A DNA stretch of 64,000 nt from Lacticaseibacillus hegangensis. Lineage in GTDB: Bacteria > Bacillota > Bacilli > Lactobacillales > Lactobacillaceae. The translations under genes were made by a program, and so were the position numbers. Below, piece after piece: positions 16,117-24,169 of the stretch (positions within the stretch are counted from its first letter, which is position 1; each line of letters begins with the position of its first letter). The stretch covers positions 1 to 64,000 of the forward strand of contig NZ_RHOL01000004.1 of the NCBI RefSeq assembly GCF_003946465.1, read 5' to 3'. A model generated the notes under the pieces. The model was given only the letters and a program-made list of their open reading frames with translations, made no database searches and had not been told where the DNA came from.

Positions 16117-16701
16117 TTATTTGTCGGAGAGACGAGCGGCAATCTTATCGACGATTGTCGTGTCTCCGGTTGGGTTTGGATCGGGATTACCCGGAGTCGT
16201 AATCTTTGGCGTGTTTGGCTTGGTCGGCTCTGTTGGCGCAGCAGCCTTGAACAGCATCTTGCTGTCGTCAGCTGACTGCAGTGTCTTCAACTGTTCGTCG
16301 AGGCCGTTGAGCTTGCCCTTGTCGTCAAGCTTCAACGAATCCTTATCGAGCAAGGCTTCAACCGCCTTTACGTTCAGCGCTCCCGCCTGAGTCAGTGCGA
16401 GCTTGGTTGCACTGTCTAGGCGTACCTGGTTCAGCTGTTCCGCAGCCTTCTTTTGAGCTTCAGCATTCTCCTGCTTGGCTTTCTCAAGCTCGGCCTGGAG
16501 GTCCTTGTCGCTCTTGTGATTCTTCTGGAGCGTGTCCAGTTGACCACTGACCGTAGTGAGCTGTTCCTTGGCACTGTCACGCTCAGACGTCAGTGTGTTG
16601 ACCTGCTCTTTGAGCGGGTTCACAACTTTGCCATGCGCAGCCATAACACCTTTGATTTGTTCCTCGGTTAATCCCAGTGACTTCAATTCTTCTGTGTTCA
16701 T
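16117..16701 (-). CDS. phage scaffolding protein, GP20 family
   Basis: A 194-aa protein. Residues about 25-100 form a long coiled coil (NPLKEQVNTLTSERDSAKEQ ... LEKAKQENAEAQKKAAEQLN), the tail is Pro/Thr-rich, and the start MNTEELKSLGLTEEQIKGVM is typical of phage GP20 minor structural or scaffold proteins. It guides capsid assembly. Upstream, 16702-16794 holds two small hairpins and no supported gene. Confidence 0.85.
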   Translation of the reverse strand: MNTEELKSLGLTEEQIKGVMAAHGKVVNPLKEQVNTLTSERDSAKEQLTTVSGQLDTLQKNHKSDKDLQAELEKAKQENAEAQKKAAEQLNQVRLDSATKLALTQAGALNVKAVEALLDKDSLKLDDKGKLNGLDEQLKTLQSADDSKMLFKAAAPTEPTKPNTPKITTPGNPDPNPTGDTTIVDKIAARLSDK

Positions 16702-16794
16702 ACCGTTCTCCTAAGCCGTTGGTGAGCGGGTCGGCTCCCGCATGGATTTAGGCATAATAAATGAGCAGTTTATCGACTTGCTCAGGTCGAGGTT

Positions 16795-17949
16795 TCAGTT
16801 AGTAAATACTTGTTCTCGTTCATAATCGCGGTGCAGGAAGTCGTGGTCTTTGACCAGCTTCCGCATAGCCGCTTGATTCTTGCGTATCAGCAGTTGATTG
16901 CTCTGAGCGCCCTCGTCATCACCCATTTGCTGAGCCACGGCCAGGCGGTTCTTGTAGCCTCGAATGCGGCGCTCAAGTTCGCGTTGTTTCTGGACAACAT
17001 CGCCCTTGGCCACTGCTTCTTTGGGGTCATACTGCGGCTGGTTGTTGGTATTCACACCTGGCACATACAGCCACTTCATATGGTGGCAGTTGATACCAAA
17101 GGTACCGCCTGGTTCACCGTAGCCGTGATTGTACAGACTCTCGAAAAACTCGCCGGACTCTGGAGCAGTGAAGCTTTGGCGGCGAGTGGTGACCAGGTGG
17201 CCTTGAATCGGTGCACATGCCGGTCGACTGGCTTCGTGACTACTCATGACAAAGGTATCAATGCCATTGTCACTGGCAGCCTGGTCACGGACGGCCTGAA
17301 ATGCCCGGTTGGTGGTCGTATTGATCACCATGCGGGCATATGTTTCAAGGCTCCAGGCATGGCCACCTTTGTCGATGAGGTTGAGGTTGATACCCTTATC
17401 CCGCCATTTGTAGATGGTGTCCTTGAGCGCCTTGTCAGGTGTCTTGAGCCCGGCTAGTACATCAGCAGTCGTTTCTTTGACGATCTGCTGATAGGTGCGC
17501 ATGGCCGGACTCTCGTTATAGTTTGTCGTCAGCAGCGTTTGATTCACGTTGTTGTCGAGCTGCTGAAAGGTTTGAGCCAAGTAACCATCGAGCACCTGAT
17601 GAGTCATGTTGATTTGCTCGGGTTTTGCTCGCTTCTTGGTCGCCTTAGATGCTCGGCCATACTCCTGGTCAACCACCTGATAGCCAGCAGTCTGAAATAG
17701 ATCTATTAGTTGCTGCCGCGCAATGCCGGTTGCCTTGGCCACATCATCAATCACTGAATCATTGACCAGGTGCAAGTCGTTCATGACTTCCATCTGCCAC
17801 TGCAGCACAGTGGTCTGGTCATAGTCTTCTATACCGTGCGTCTTGAGCCGCTTCACAAAATCGGCAAAAATCTGGCTTTCCAGGTGCTGATACACGTCGA
17901 TGATTGAGGCGGTCTTGGTATCGAGTTGATGCTGCGTAACCTTTGGCAT
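16795..17949 (-). CDS. minor capsid protein 2 (head morphogenesis)
   Basis: A 384-aa protein of the phage minor capsid 2 family. Conserved marks are SSHEASRPACAPIQGHL (residues about 240-257) and GYGEPGGTFGINCHHMKW (about 281-298), with Cys/His residues that may bind metal. A basic coiled C-terminal region follows. Family members enter the prohead, possibly with the portal, and may be ejected with DNA. Its start overlaps the portal stop codon. Confidence 0.85.
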   Translation of the reverse strand: MPKVTQHQLDTKTASIIDVYQHLESQIFADFVKRLKTHGIEDYDQTTVLQWQMEVMNDLHLVNDSVIDDVAKATGIARQQLIDLFQTAGYQVVDQEYGRASKATKKRAKPEQINMTHQVLDGYLAQTFQQLDNNVNQTLLTTNYNESPAMRTYQQIVKETTADVLAGLKTPDKALKDTIYKWRDKGINLNLIDKGGHAWSLETYARMVINTTTNRAFQAVRDQAASDNGIDTFVMSSHEASRPACAPIQGHLVTTRRQSFTAPESGEFFESLYNHGYGEPGGTFGINCHHMKWLYVPGVNTNNQPQYDPKEAVAKGDVVQKQRELERRIRGYKNRLAVAQQMGDDEGAQSNQLLIRKNQAAMRKLVKDHDFLHRDYEREQVFTN

Positions 17950-19568
17950 TAAGCATCACCGCCGCCTGCCTCGTCTCCTGAATCATCCGTGTCAGACTGG
18001 TCGCCATTGCCGCCAAACAGCGCATCCTGCGGGTTTACCGCCTGGTTGGCAGTAGTTCCGGCAATCTCATCCGCAAGCCGCTTAGCGTCCGTTTCCGTGA
18101 CTCCTTGGACGTGCATGATGGCCTGCCAGTCCGTGCAGAGACCAGCAGCCTGCAGCTTGATCCAATAGTCGGCAGTCGCGGACTTGTCCGTAAAGATACC
18201 ATCGTCAAAGTCGACGCTGACCTGGTCACGAGTTGGAATTGGACCAGTGTATAGCGTCTTGCCATTAATCATGGTGGCTTGAGCCAGTTCGCAAATGGAC
18301 ACGACCAAGTCCTTGACCGCTTGCTCGACCATTGACAGGTGCGAGTTGCGGGTCTGATAGGTCATGCTGTTCTCACTGACAACTTCGGTCGCGGTCTTGA
18401 GACCTGTGCTGTCGAAGCTAAAGGTGCCAGCCGATAGTCCAACCTGCATCTCCAGCGTCTTGAGGAAGTTCTGCATCGCGGCAATGTACTCGGTTGTGCG
18501 GATAGGTGTCGATAGGTCGGTGACTTTGTCATTATCCATGCTACCAGCGACTGGGAAGAAGACGTTCTGATCAGGGTCGAAGTACTGCCGTGGCTGAAGC
18601 TGTCCATTCTCTGGTGCTGCCAGCTGAATCATCGACTCAGGCACAGCAACACGGCGCTGCCCCATCTTAATCTCCCAATGGAACTGATCATAAGTGTCGT
18701 TGATTTGAGCCAACGTACTAAGTGCGTTATCGCAGATGCCCACACCAAGCGGTGAGGTCAGACTCTTGTTGTTGAATCCAGCCGGCTTGAGATAGACGAA
18801 CAGCGGGCGGCTGAAGCTTTGGAGTGTTGTGGTCGGTTGCAGGTCAGGATAGAGCGTGTTGAGCGGCACCTGAATGCCAACGATGTTCTTCTCCTCAGAC
18901 CGGTACAGCTCATTGGTAATCGTGTAACCGCCAGGCGTCCACTCGTGAAACTCAAGCAGCGTGTAATACACCGTCTTGCCGCTCTCAGTGCGCCTGGTTG
19001 GCGTCGCAATCGCGGCACTAGAAACATCGGACGTGTTTGAGCGCAGCGGGAAGAAGTTAGGCGCCTGAATCCAGGCCAGCTTAATCTCACCAGTGGCATC
19101 GTCAACATATGGTCGGATAGCCAGGCCACCCATCGCTAGGCCAGACTCCAGGTAACGCTCAAAGTTCTTGTTGAAGTCGTTAGCATCAAGGACGCTTTGG
19201 ACAAACGTGTTAGCAACATCCGGCTCCTGATAGTCGATGCTATCTCCATTCTCATCTGTCTTCGGTGGGCGCGTCTCAACGCTAATCTTCGACTGTTCGT
19301 TGAATAGCAGCGAGGCCATGCGACGAGCAATCACCTGCATCATGTTGAGCGTGACATAAGGCCGTTCTTTTGTGTCTCCATATGTGTTGCGATACTTAAG
19401 CGCTTTGAAGTCGCCTTTGAAGTAATGCATGTCGCGATCAATCCGGTTATATTCTGCCGGGTCAACGTTGATTTTTGGATGATCAGTAATCGAGTTAAGC
19501 GATTGTACAACTCCCATGGCCGCGCCCCCTTTCCGGAACAGATTCTTGATTGTGTCGATGAGACCCAT
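17949..19568 (-). CDS. portal protein, Gp6/A118 type
   Basis: A 539-aa portal subunit through which DNA enters and leaves the head. The start MGLIDTIKNLFRKGG, the YVTLNMMQVIARRMASLLFNE region, the WIQAPNFFPLRSN wing segment and TGLKTATEVVSENSMTYQTR are typical of the SPP1/A118 portal family. The C-terminus is acidic (DQSDTDDSGDEAGGGDA). AAGGAGGTGAGC precedes the ATG. Confidence 0.9.
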   Translation of the reverse strand: MGLIDTIKNLFRKGGAAMGVVQSLNSITDHPKINVDPAEYNRIDRDMHYFKGDFKALKYRNTYGDTKERPYVTLNMMQVIARRMASLLFNEQSKISVETRPPKTDENGDSIDYQEPDVANTFVQSVLDANDFNKNFERYLESGLAMGGLAIRPYVDDATGEIKLAWIQAPNFFPLRSNTSDVSSAAIATPTRRTESGKTVYYTLLEFHEWTPGGYTITNELYRSEEKNIVGIQVPLNTLYPDLQPTTTLQSFSRPLFVYLKPAGFNNKSLTSPLGVGICDNALSTLAQINDTYDQFHWEIKMGQRRVAVPESMIQLAAPENGQLQPRQYFDPDQNVFFPVAGSMDNDKVTDLSTPIRTTEYIAAMQNFLKTLEMQVGLSAGTFSFDSTGLKTATEVVSENSMTYQTRNSHLSMVEQAVKDLVVSICELAQATMINGKTLYTGPIPTRDQVSVDFDDGIFTDKSATADYWIKLQAAGLCTDWQAIMHVQGVTETDAKRLADEIAGTTANQAVNPQDALFGGNGDQSDTDDSGDEAGGGDA

Positions 19569-19580
19569 GTGCTCACCTCC

Positions 19581-20912
19581 TTAGCGTTTGAGCCCGAGTA
19601 GGCGGGCATTATCCATAACGAGATACTTAAAGGCATCGACCGTGTGATCATCTTCCTTGATGACTTTGGGGTCATCGCTCTGCATCGTCTTCTCGTCCCA
19701 CTGGTACTTCCGATGCTGGTCAATGAATATCTTGTTGCCTGGCGTATCCAAGTAAAAGACCCGCCCTTGTGCGAGCAGGTCTTGAACGTAGTCGATCATG
19801 TCGGCTTCTTTGCGTTTGACCACCGGATGCCAGGCTATTTGATAGCGGTGATAGTACTCGTTGCGAATCGCACCCTCGGCAGAATCAATCGTGCGGTTCT
19901 TGAGCGCGGCTTCTCTGTATTGATTGAGCATCTTAGCGATGAAGTCGTGCATCTCAACCACGAGCTCGCTAGGCGCCTTCTTGACGCTCTGGTGAGCCGG
20001 TGAGTAGTAATAGGTGTCCTCTACGATAACTTTGCCTTGGGCCGTCAAGCCGACCATTGGGATAGTCGTAGCAGATTCCATGTGCCCAGTATCGGCAGCA
20101 GCCAGCTCATAGATGATTGGGTCATCAGCAGGCACCGCGTCCAGCTTGTGGAACAAGTCCATATTGTAGACGTTTGTGCCCAGCCCAACGACCTCGCCGA
20201 GATACAGCCAGCGGTAATAGTCGTAATCGTTGGCCTTGTATTTCTCAATGAGCTTCAACTGCTGTTCAGTGGTGAATCCAAGCTTGTCGTCTAGGTACGT
20301 GCTGCTATCGACGAAGTAGTCGGGGTCGCCTTTGAAACTGTCGACCCACTCATTTATCCAGTCATACGGATTCTTGGGCGGGTTGTAAGTGTAGAAGACC
20401 GGCACCTTTGAGACCCATGGAGACTTCTGACGAATGAACGTCGGGTTGCTCTGGTCGAAGACGTCCTGCCTCTTGAAGTTAGCAGCTTCTTCATACCACA
20501 ACGCGATCACATCGCCAACCGTGTTGGACTTGAGTTTCTCGGGCTTATCGGCGCCGTAGAAATAGAAAGCCGAGCCGGTGCGCTTATGGGTTATCTTCAT
20601 CGGTGAAACTGAGAAGACAAACTCGCTAGTCATGTCAAGCTTATCCAGTGCCCAGGTGATTTGGCTGTACACCGAATCACGCAGGTTGTTGGCATTCTCG
20701 CGGACGATGATGATGTTGGCCTTGTGGCCCTGCTGCGTCTCGCGCTTCATCATCGTAGTTAGCTTGATGCTGACGGTTGACGACTTAAAGCTGCCGCGGC
20801 CACCGTTCAGGATGAAATATGTTGCCTTACTGCGCCAAAAGTCATAGAAGTGTGGCTGAATTAGCCGGGTGAGCTTAATCTTTGGCCGCTGCTTAGTCGT
20901 CGGGGATATCAT
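19581..20912 (-). CDS. terL: terminase large subunit
   Basis: A 443-aa DNA-packaging motor. Walker A is NGGRGSFKSS at about residues 37-46, Walker B is DVIALWYEEA at about 135-144, and AAADTGHMESAT begins the RNase H-like nuclease part, with a later acidic EEDDHTVDAFKY. Length and motifs fit the SPP1/A118-type Terminase_3 group, whose known members package by headful. The start overlaps the end of terS; the ribosome site is weak, suggesting coupling. Confidence 0.93.
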   Translation of the reverse strand: MISPTTKQRPKIKLTRLIQPHFYDFWRSKATYFILNGGRGSFKSSTVSIKLTTMMKRETQQGHKANIIIVRENANNLRDSVYSQITWALDKLDMTSEFVFSVSPMKITHKRTGSAFYFYGADKPEKLKSNTVGDVIALWYEEAANFKRQDVFDQSNPTFIRQKSPWVSKVPVFYTYNPPKNPYDWINEWVDSFKGDPDYFVDSSTYLDDKLGFTTEQQLKLIEKYKANDYDYYRWLYLGEVVGLGTNVYNMDLFHKLDAVPADDPIIYELAAADTGHMESATTIPMVGLTAQGKVIVEDTYYYSPAHQSVKKAPSELVVEMHDFIAKMLNQYREAALKNRTIDSAEGAIRNEYYHRYQIAWHPVVKRKEADMIDYVQDLLAQGRVFYLDTPGNKIFIDQHRKYQWDEKTMQSDDPKVIKEDDHTVDAFKYLVMDNARLLGLKR

Positions 20913-21384
20913 CAATGATCACCGTCCCCTCTTGACCGTTGGCACTGGTCAGGATATCAGCTTTAGCCTGAGCAATATCAGCCTCGGCTTGCAGCTTCTT
21001 GAGCTGTGCTTGAAGCACCGCATCGTCGGCGGGATAACGCTTAAGCAGCTCTTTACCTGCCGTGATTTTGGTCTTGATATCGGCCTCTCGCTCAACGGTA
21101 TCAGCACCACCCATACCACCGACGACAATGGTCTCTTTGGCCTCGCCACGAATCACCGATGTCAGGAACTGCAACACTTCATCGGCCTTGGCTATCTTGC
21201 TCGACTCAAGTTTTTTCATCTGCTCGTCGATGGCGGTTTTGATACCAACATTTACCAACATTTTGGATGACTGGGCCATTGCATAATTCTTGCTGTAACC
21301 TGCACCCAGGGCCGCCTTGGTGGCATTTCCGGTCTTCACGTATTCATCGACGAACTTCCGCTGTTTTGGTGTCAACTTTCGCAT
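20893..21384 (-). CDS. terS: terminase small subunit
   Basis: A 163-aa DNA-recognition subunit of the Terminase_2 family: MRKLTPKQRKFVDEYVKTGN, then the helix-turn-helix ATKAALGAGYSKNYAMAQSS, then a coiled oligomerisation region and an acidic tail. It chooses the packaging start site for TerL. GGGAGG lies 14 bases before the chosen ATG; a GTG five codons upstream is too close to that site. Confidence 0.87.
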   Translation of the reverse strand: MRKLTPKQRKFVDEYVKTGNATKAALGAGYSKNYAMAQSSKMLVNVGIKTAIDEQMKKLESSKIAKADEVLQFLTSVIRGEAKETIVVGGMGGADTVEREADIKTKITAGKELLKRYPADDAVLQAQLKKLQAEADIAQAKADILTSANGQEGTVIIDDIPDD

Positions 21385-21444
21385 TACATACCACCACACC
21401 TCCCTGAGGGTATTAAAAAAGACGCCGAAGCGTCATTGCTGTAT

Positions 21445-21993
21445 CTATGACTTAGTTATCTCTCTGTTGCGGTCTTGAGCGCCGCTCATGAACCAGTCAT
21501 ATCCCAAATCCTTTATTTCGGTATAACGAAGTTGCCCAGAACGATCTTGAGCAATCGCTATATATTGAAGCTCAGATTTGTTTAAAGAATCGTCAAAATT
21601 CACCACACGGTTAACACTCTCGGCAAAGTTAGATCCGTCCACAAATCCAAAGTATGTTTGCCCTGGAATCAACGTTGCGTCTTCATCGCTTCGGTACAGG
21701 TTCGGCTCAGATCCAACAACTGGAATTGAATCTGGTAATATGTGCCTTCGTCTGTTGCTAGTCTTAACGCAGATTGCAAGCAAAGAGATCTGCACTTTTT
21801 GGTATCTAGAAGTATTTTTGACATTAATCCAAAAGCCGCGACCCTTGCCAGTACTTCTATTTATACCCGCGCCCGGTATAAAAGTAACTTTAAACTTTAT
21901 TGTTTGGTGTCGCCTGTCAGATAAAAGCGTGTAAACCAACGCAAGCCCAGTTATCACTCCAGACACCAGCTCGGTCCATGATCCAAGTTGCAA
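21445..21993 (-). CDS. membrane-anchored protein of unknown function between ArpU and terminase
   Basis: About 182 aa. I chose the TTG at 21993 because GGAGG lies 8 bases before it; an ATG two codons after a TTG at 22014 has no ribosome site. Residues about 8-24 (ELVSGVITGLALVYTLL) form one membrane helix, followed by a basic stop-transfer and a soluble domain with FIPGAGINRSTGKGRGFWIN and DATLIPGQTYFGFVDG. I do not recognise the family. It is placed where packaging genes are usual, so it is a candidate accessory (moron-type) gene. Confidence 0.6.
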   Translation of the reverse strand: MQLGSWTELVSGVITGLALVYTLLSDRRHQTIKFKVTFIPGAGINRSTGKGRGFWINVKNTSRYQKVQISLLAICVKTSNRRRHILPDSIPVVGSEPNLYRSDEDATLIPGQTYFGFVDGSNFAESVNRVVNFDDSLNKSELQYIAIAQDRSGQLRYTEIKDLGYDWFMSGAQDRNREITKS

Positions 21994-22075
21994 AGCATTC
22001 ACCTCCATGGGCAATGATACGCGGTATGGAGATTATTGCCAGATACAGTATGGCTACTGTGGCATTTGTGGATAA

Positions 22076-22100
22076 CTAAAAGACCCGTCTCGTCGACAGG
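22076..22100 (-). terminator. possible terminator of the structured RNA region
   Basis: On the minus strand CCTGTC and GACGGG form a 6-bp stem with loop GACGA, followed by TCTTTTAG. It would end a transcript coming from the arpU side about 85 bases before the next gene. The T-run is imperfect. Confidence 0.35.
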
Positions 22101-22270
22101 CCAGTATGATGTTCGATCAGAAGAAGAAACGAGGTGGTTTCACCTCTTTCCTTTTGTCCGGCTCAGGGCCGGTATGACCGCCTAGCTTTTGAAGGCTAGA
22201 CGGCTACTTTGGAGGTTGGTAAAAGTGAAAGAACATCCTAAAGGAGCTTACCGGGTAGGGGTCCGGTAAA
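22101..22270 (-). other. highly structured non-coding stretch between arpU and the terminase block
   Basis: Three strong hairpins follow each other: GAGGTG/CACCTC at 22131-22146, a CCG-CTAGC/GCTAG-CGG arm around 22178-22203, and TTACCGG/CCGGTAA at 22248-22269. A CCGGC/GCCGG arm lies near 22159-22172. No convincing gene lies here. The spot, after the late regulator and before the terminase genes, suggests a late control or RNA element. A packaging site is possible, but the terminase type argues for pac inside terS. Confidence 0.5.
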
Positions 22271-22429
22271 ACAGCCGGTGGGACTCGAACCCACACCTTT
22301 ATGCTCCGCCTGTTGAGCTTCAGCTGCCTTCATACATTTACTGCACACTATCATGATACTTACGGAACCATCGCCCCAGCGTCGCCCTTGCATCGTTGTT
22401 GCGTCGCTCTTGCAACGTTTTTTAGCCAT
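22238..22429 (-). CDS. doubtful small ORF overlapping the tRNA-like element
   Basis: A 63-codon frame starting MAKKRCKSDATTMQGRRWGD with one CSKC pair. It overlaps the arpU stop by 8 bases but has no clear ribosome site. Its second half is simply the translation of the tRNA-like fold (KGVGSSPTGCF is what such folds give). I consider coding unlikely but cannot exclude it. Confidence 0.25.
   Translation of the reverse strand: MAKKRCKSDATTMQGRRWGDGSVSIMIVCSKCMKAAEAQQAEHKGVGSSPTGCFTGPLPGKLL
22271..22327 (-). ncRNA. tRNA-like element lacking an anticodon arm
   Basis: On the minus strand 57 bases fold like a tRNA without its anticodon stem-loop. There is a 7-bp acceptor stem (GCAGCTG with CGGCTGT, two G-U pairs), two bases, and a D-arm GCTC-AACAGGCG-GAGC. 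An 8-base linker ATAAAGGT stands where the anticodon arm should be. A perfect T-arm GTGGG-TTCGAGT-CCCAC follows, containing the B-box consensus. The 3' end is TTTA rather than CCA. It cannot decode, so it would be a mimic or a remnant. Confidence 0.55.
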
Positions 22430-22874
22430 TGTTTACTGTTCTATATGCCAACAGTTCACTTGGCTCTGGTGGCCACACCTCAGCAAAAGCCACCAGTGCT
22501 TCCTCTTTGGCATGATAGTAGGCCGTGTTGCTCATGCTGAGTCTGATCATGATGTTCTCTGCCGTCACCGGTCGGTCAATGTATAGGCAGCGCAGAATCA
22601 CTCTCGATTCCTCGCTCTCGATGCATTCAATCGCCCGACGCACGCGTTGAACAAACTCCTGATCAGAAAGCTCGGCAATTAATTTCGTTTCTGTTCCGTT
22701 TTCAACCGAATCATTGCGGGGCATGCCGTCCATGAGCGGTGACTTCAGCCCCATTACTTCTGCCCGTTTTGATTTCGCTTCGCGGTGCCTGAAGTCACTC
22801 AGCAACCGCTCTGCATTCTTGGCGGTTTCTTCGTGATCCAGCCGTCGAAAGTATGTCTGTACCAGACGCCCCAT
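22422..22874 (-). CDS. ArpU-family late transcription regulator
   Basis: A 150-aa protein starting MGRLVQTYFRRLDHEETAKN. The helical N-terminus, the central DQEFVQRVRRAIECIESEES and the sigma-factor-like C-terminal HTH (VTAENIMIRLSMSNTAYYHAKEEALVAFAE) fit the ArpU/RinA-type regulators that switch on late phage genes. It is the last gene of the early block, just before packaging genes, as expected. GGGAG lies 9 bases before the chosen ATG at 22874. The frame is open 15 codons further upstream without a site. Confidence 0.85.
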   Translation of the reverse strand: MGRLVQTYFRRLDHEETAKNAERLLSDFRHREAKSKRAEVMGLKSPLMDGMPRNDSVENGTETKLIAELSDQEFVQRVRRAIECIESEESRVILRCLYIDRPVTAENIMIRLSMSNTAYYHAKEEALVAFAEVWPPEPSELLAYRTVNNG

Positions 22875-22946
22875 CGTTCCGCACTCCCTTTGTGGTAGAA
22901 TTGAATTGACGAGATCCAATCAGCGTGCCGGTGGTGCGCTATTTTT

Positions 22947-23120
22947 TTATTTCGTTTCGTGGCAGTACGGGCACTCCCGGTCGCCGTCTGAGGCTGCGGC
23001 GTAACGTTTCTGCATGTCTTCGCGGTACTTGTCTCCATAGGCGGTATATCCGGTCACCAGTGTCATGCCAATAGCCTTCTCTACCGCGGCGTTGAATACG
23101 TCTTGCTTGGTTTCAGTCAT
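22947..23120 (-). CDS. small zinc-ribbon-like phage protein
   Basis: A 57-aa protein starting MTETKQDVFNAAVEKAIGMT and ending ECPYCHETK. The single CPYCH pair might bind metal as a dimer. GGAGG sits 7 bases before the ATG inside the end of the upstream gene, with a 4-base ATGA overlap. The start resembles that of gene 24700-25083 (ETKRDVF). Function unknown. The 72 bases between it and arpU hold no gene. Confidence 0.6.
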   Translation of the reverse strand: MTETKQDVFNAAVEKAIGMTLVTGYTAYGDKYREDMQKRYAAASDGDRECPYCHETK

Positions 23121-23572
23121 TCCGCCACCTCCCACTCTCCAAGCGACCAAGCCATGGTAAATGTATCTTGGTGATCTAGCATCCATTCCTCCGGCTCACG
23201 AAGGTTCGGAACCTCTTTCCAGTCATCATCAACGTCTTCGTACAGGTTCCGCCAGATTTCGCCGATGGTCTCGTCGTTCTGCTGGAACCACTCAATCACA
23301 TACGCCACCGCCTGCGGAATGACCGGCAACTCAGCGTACGTCTTCTTGAAGATGTCGTCTGCAATCGGCCAGTGCTCACCGTTGACGCCGGTGGCAATCC
23401 AGTCACCGGGTTGCACCGTCAGTTGGCCCTCTAGCGTGTTGATTGCCCACCACATTGAGCTTTGTGGATGTTTCCAATTTGAGCCAAGCCCATATTTATC
23501 TGCCATTACATTAGTACCGTCAAACTGCTCTGCGGTCACAAGGCCGCGCTTGTAGTACTTGTGTACTGTCAT
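23117..23572 (-). CDS. DUF1642-like phage protein
   Basis: A 151-aa protein. The middle PGDWIATGVNGEHWPIADDIF is a motif common in phage early proteins. The C-terminal half (ELPVIPQAVAYVIEWFQQND ... HQDTFTMAWSLGEWEVAE) matches the DUF1642 pattern, also seen in gene 24700-25083. Function unknown. It ends -WEVAE, the GAGGTG of which is the next gene's ribosome site. Confidence 0.65.
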   Translation of the reverse strand: MTVHKYYKRGLVTAEQFDGTNVMADKYGLGSNWKHPQSSMWWAINTLEGQLTVQPGDWIATGVNGEHWPIADDIFKKTYAELPVIPQAVAYVIEWFQQNDETIGEIWRNLYEDVDDDWKEVPNLREPEEWMLDHQDTFTMAWSLGEWEVAE

Positions 23573-23961
23573 TCTTCTACCTCCCACTCGCCGCTCAGCG
23601 CGCTACCGCCAGCGTCCAGATAGGCTCGATAGCGTTTGCCTGGCACGATGGTATCAACGGCCCCATACGACTCTCCCAGCGGTTCGTCCTGCATCGCGTC
23701 ATCGGCCAGTCCAGCGATTAGCTCACGGCCAGTCATGAGCTGGTACTGATTGCCGTCCGGGTCGGTGTGAATGGCGGCGTCCGCAAGGGCAACACTGTGT
23801 TCTGCACGCCAAGCTGTCCCCAGCCGGTCCGCCCAGTACATCAGCTCGTTGCCAGCCTGAATCTGGCGCTTGAAGCCAAAGCTCTCGCCGCTCTTGAGCA
23901 GTTGCTCGACTTCATGCTGCATGCTCTCGATAACGTCCAGCACCGTTTCAGTCTTCGTCAT
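23569..23961 (-). CDS. hypothetical early phage protein
   Basis: A 130-aa acidic protein starting MTKTETVLDVIESMQHEVEQ. The first 60 residues are helical and possibly coiled, and the rest includes PGKRYRAYLDAGGSALSGEW. It ends -EWEVEE, like its neighbour, and overlaps the next gene by 4 bases. No family recognised. Confidence 0.6.
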   Translation of the reverse strand: MTKTETVLDVIESMQHEVEQLLKSGESFGFKRQIQAGNELMYWADRLGTAWRAEHSVALADAAIHTDPDGNQYQLMTGRELIAGLADDAMQDEPLGESYGAVDTIVPGKRYRAYLDAGGSALSGEWEVEE

Positions 23962-24169
23962 GCTCGGCCACCTCCATTGCTCGGTCCAGTATCTTCACAA
24001 GCCGCTTGTCGTTCAGCTCAACTTTTGCTCCATCAAGATATGCTGCGATTAAGCCTGCCCGTTTTGCCGACCTTGCAAGCGCTACTGGCTTGCCATTGTA
24101 TGTCACAAGGCGATTAACCGGCGCGTTGTATTTCTTCACCGCAAAAATGGCAATATCAGGTTTCGTCAT
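23948..24169 (-). CDS. hypothetical early phage protein
   Basis: A 73-aa basic protein (MTKPDIAIFAVKKYNAPVNR) with a short acidic end MEVAEHDED. Start and stop junctions (GAGCATGACGAA) are copies of each other, see the junction finding. It is embedded in a run of genes each overlapping the next. No family recognised. Confidence 0.6.
   Translation of the reverse strand: MTKPDIAIFAVKKYNAPVNRLVTYNGKPVALARSAKRAGLIAAYLDGAKVELNDKRLVKILDRAMEVAEHDED

Noticed and set aside
22271-22327. Functional tRNA gene
   Set aside because: Acceptor, D and T arms are present but the anticodon arm is absent and there is no CCA, so it cannot decode. Kept only as a tRNA-like element.
22015-22421. Cohesive-end (cos) site
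   Set aside because: The region is structured and near terS, but the terminase, portal and scaffold families resemble headful-packaging phages and no HNH gene is present. No end sequence can be identified.
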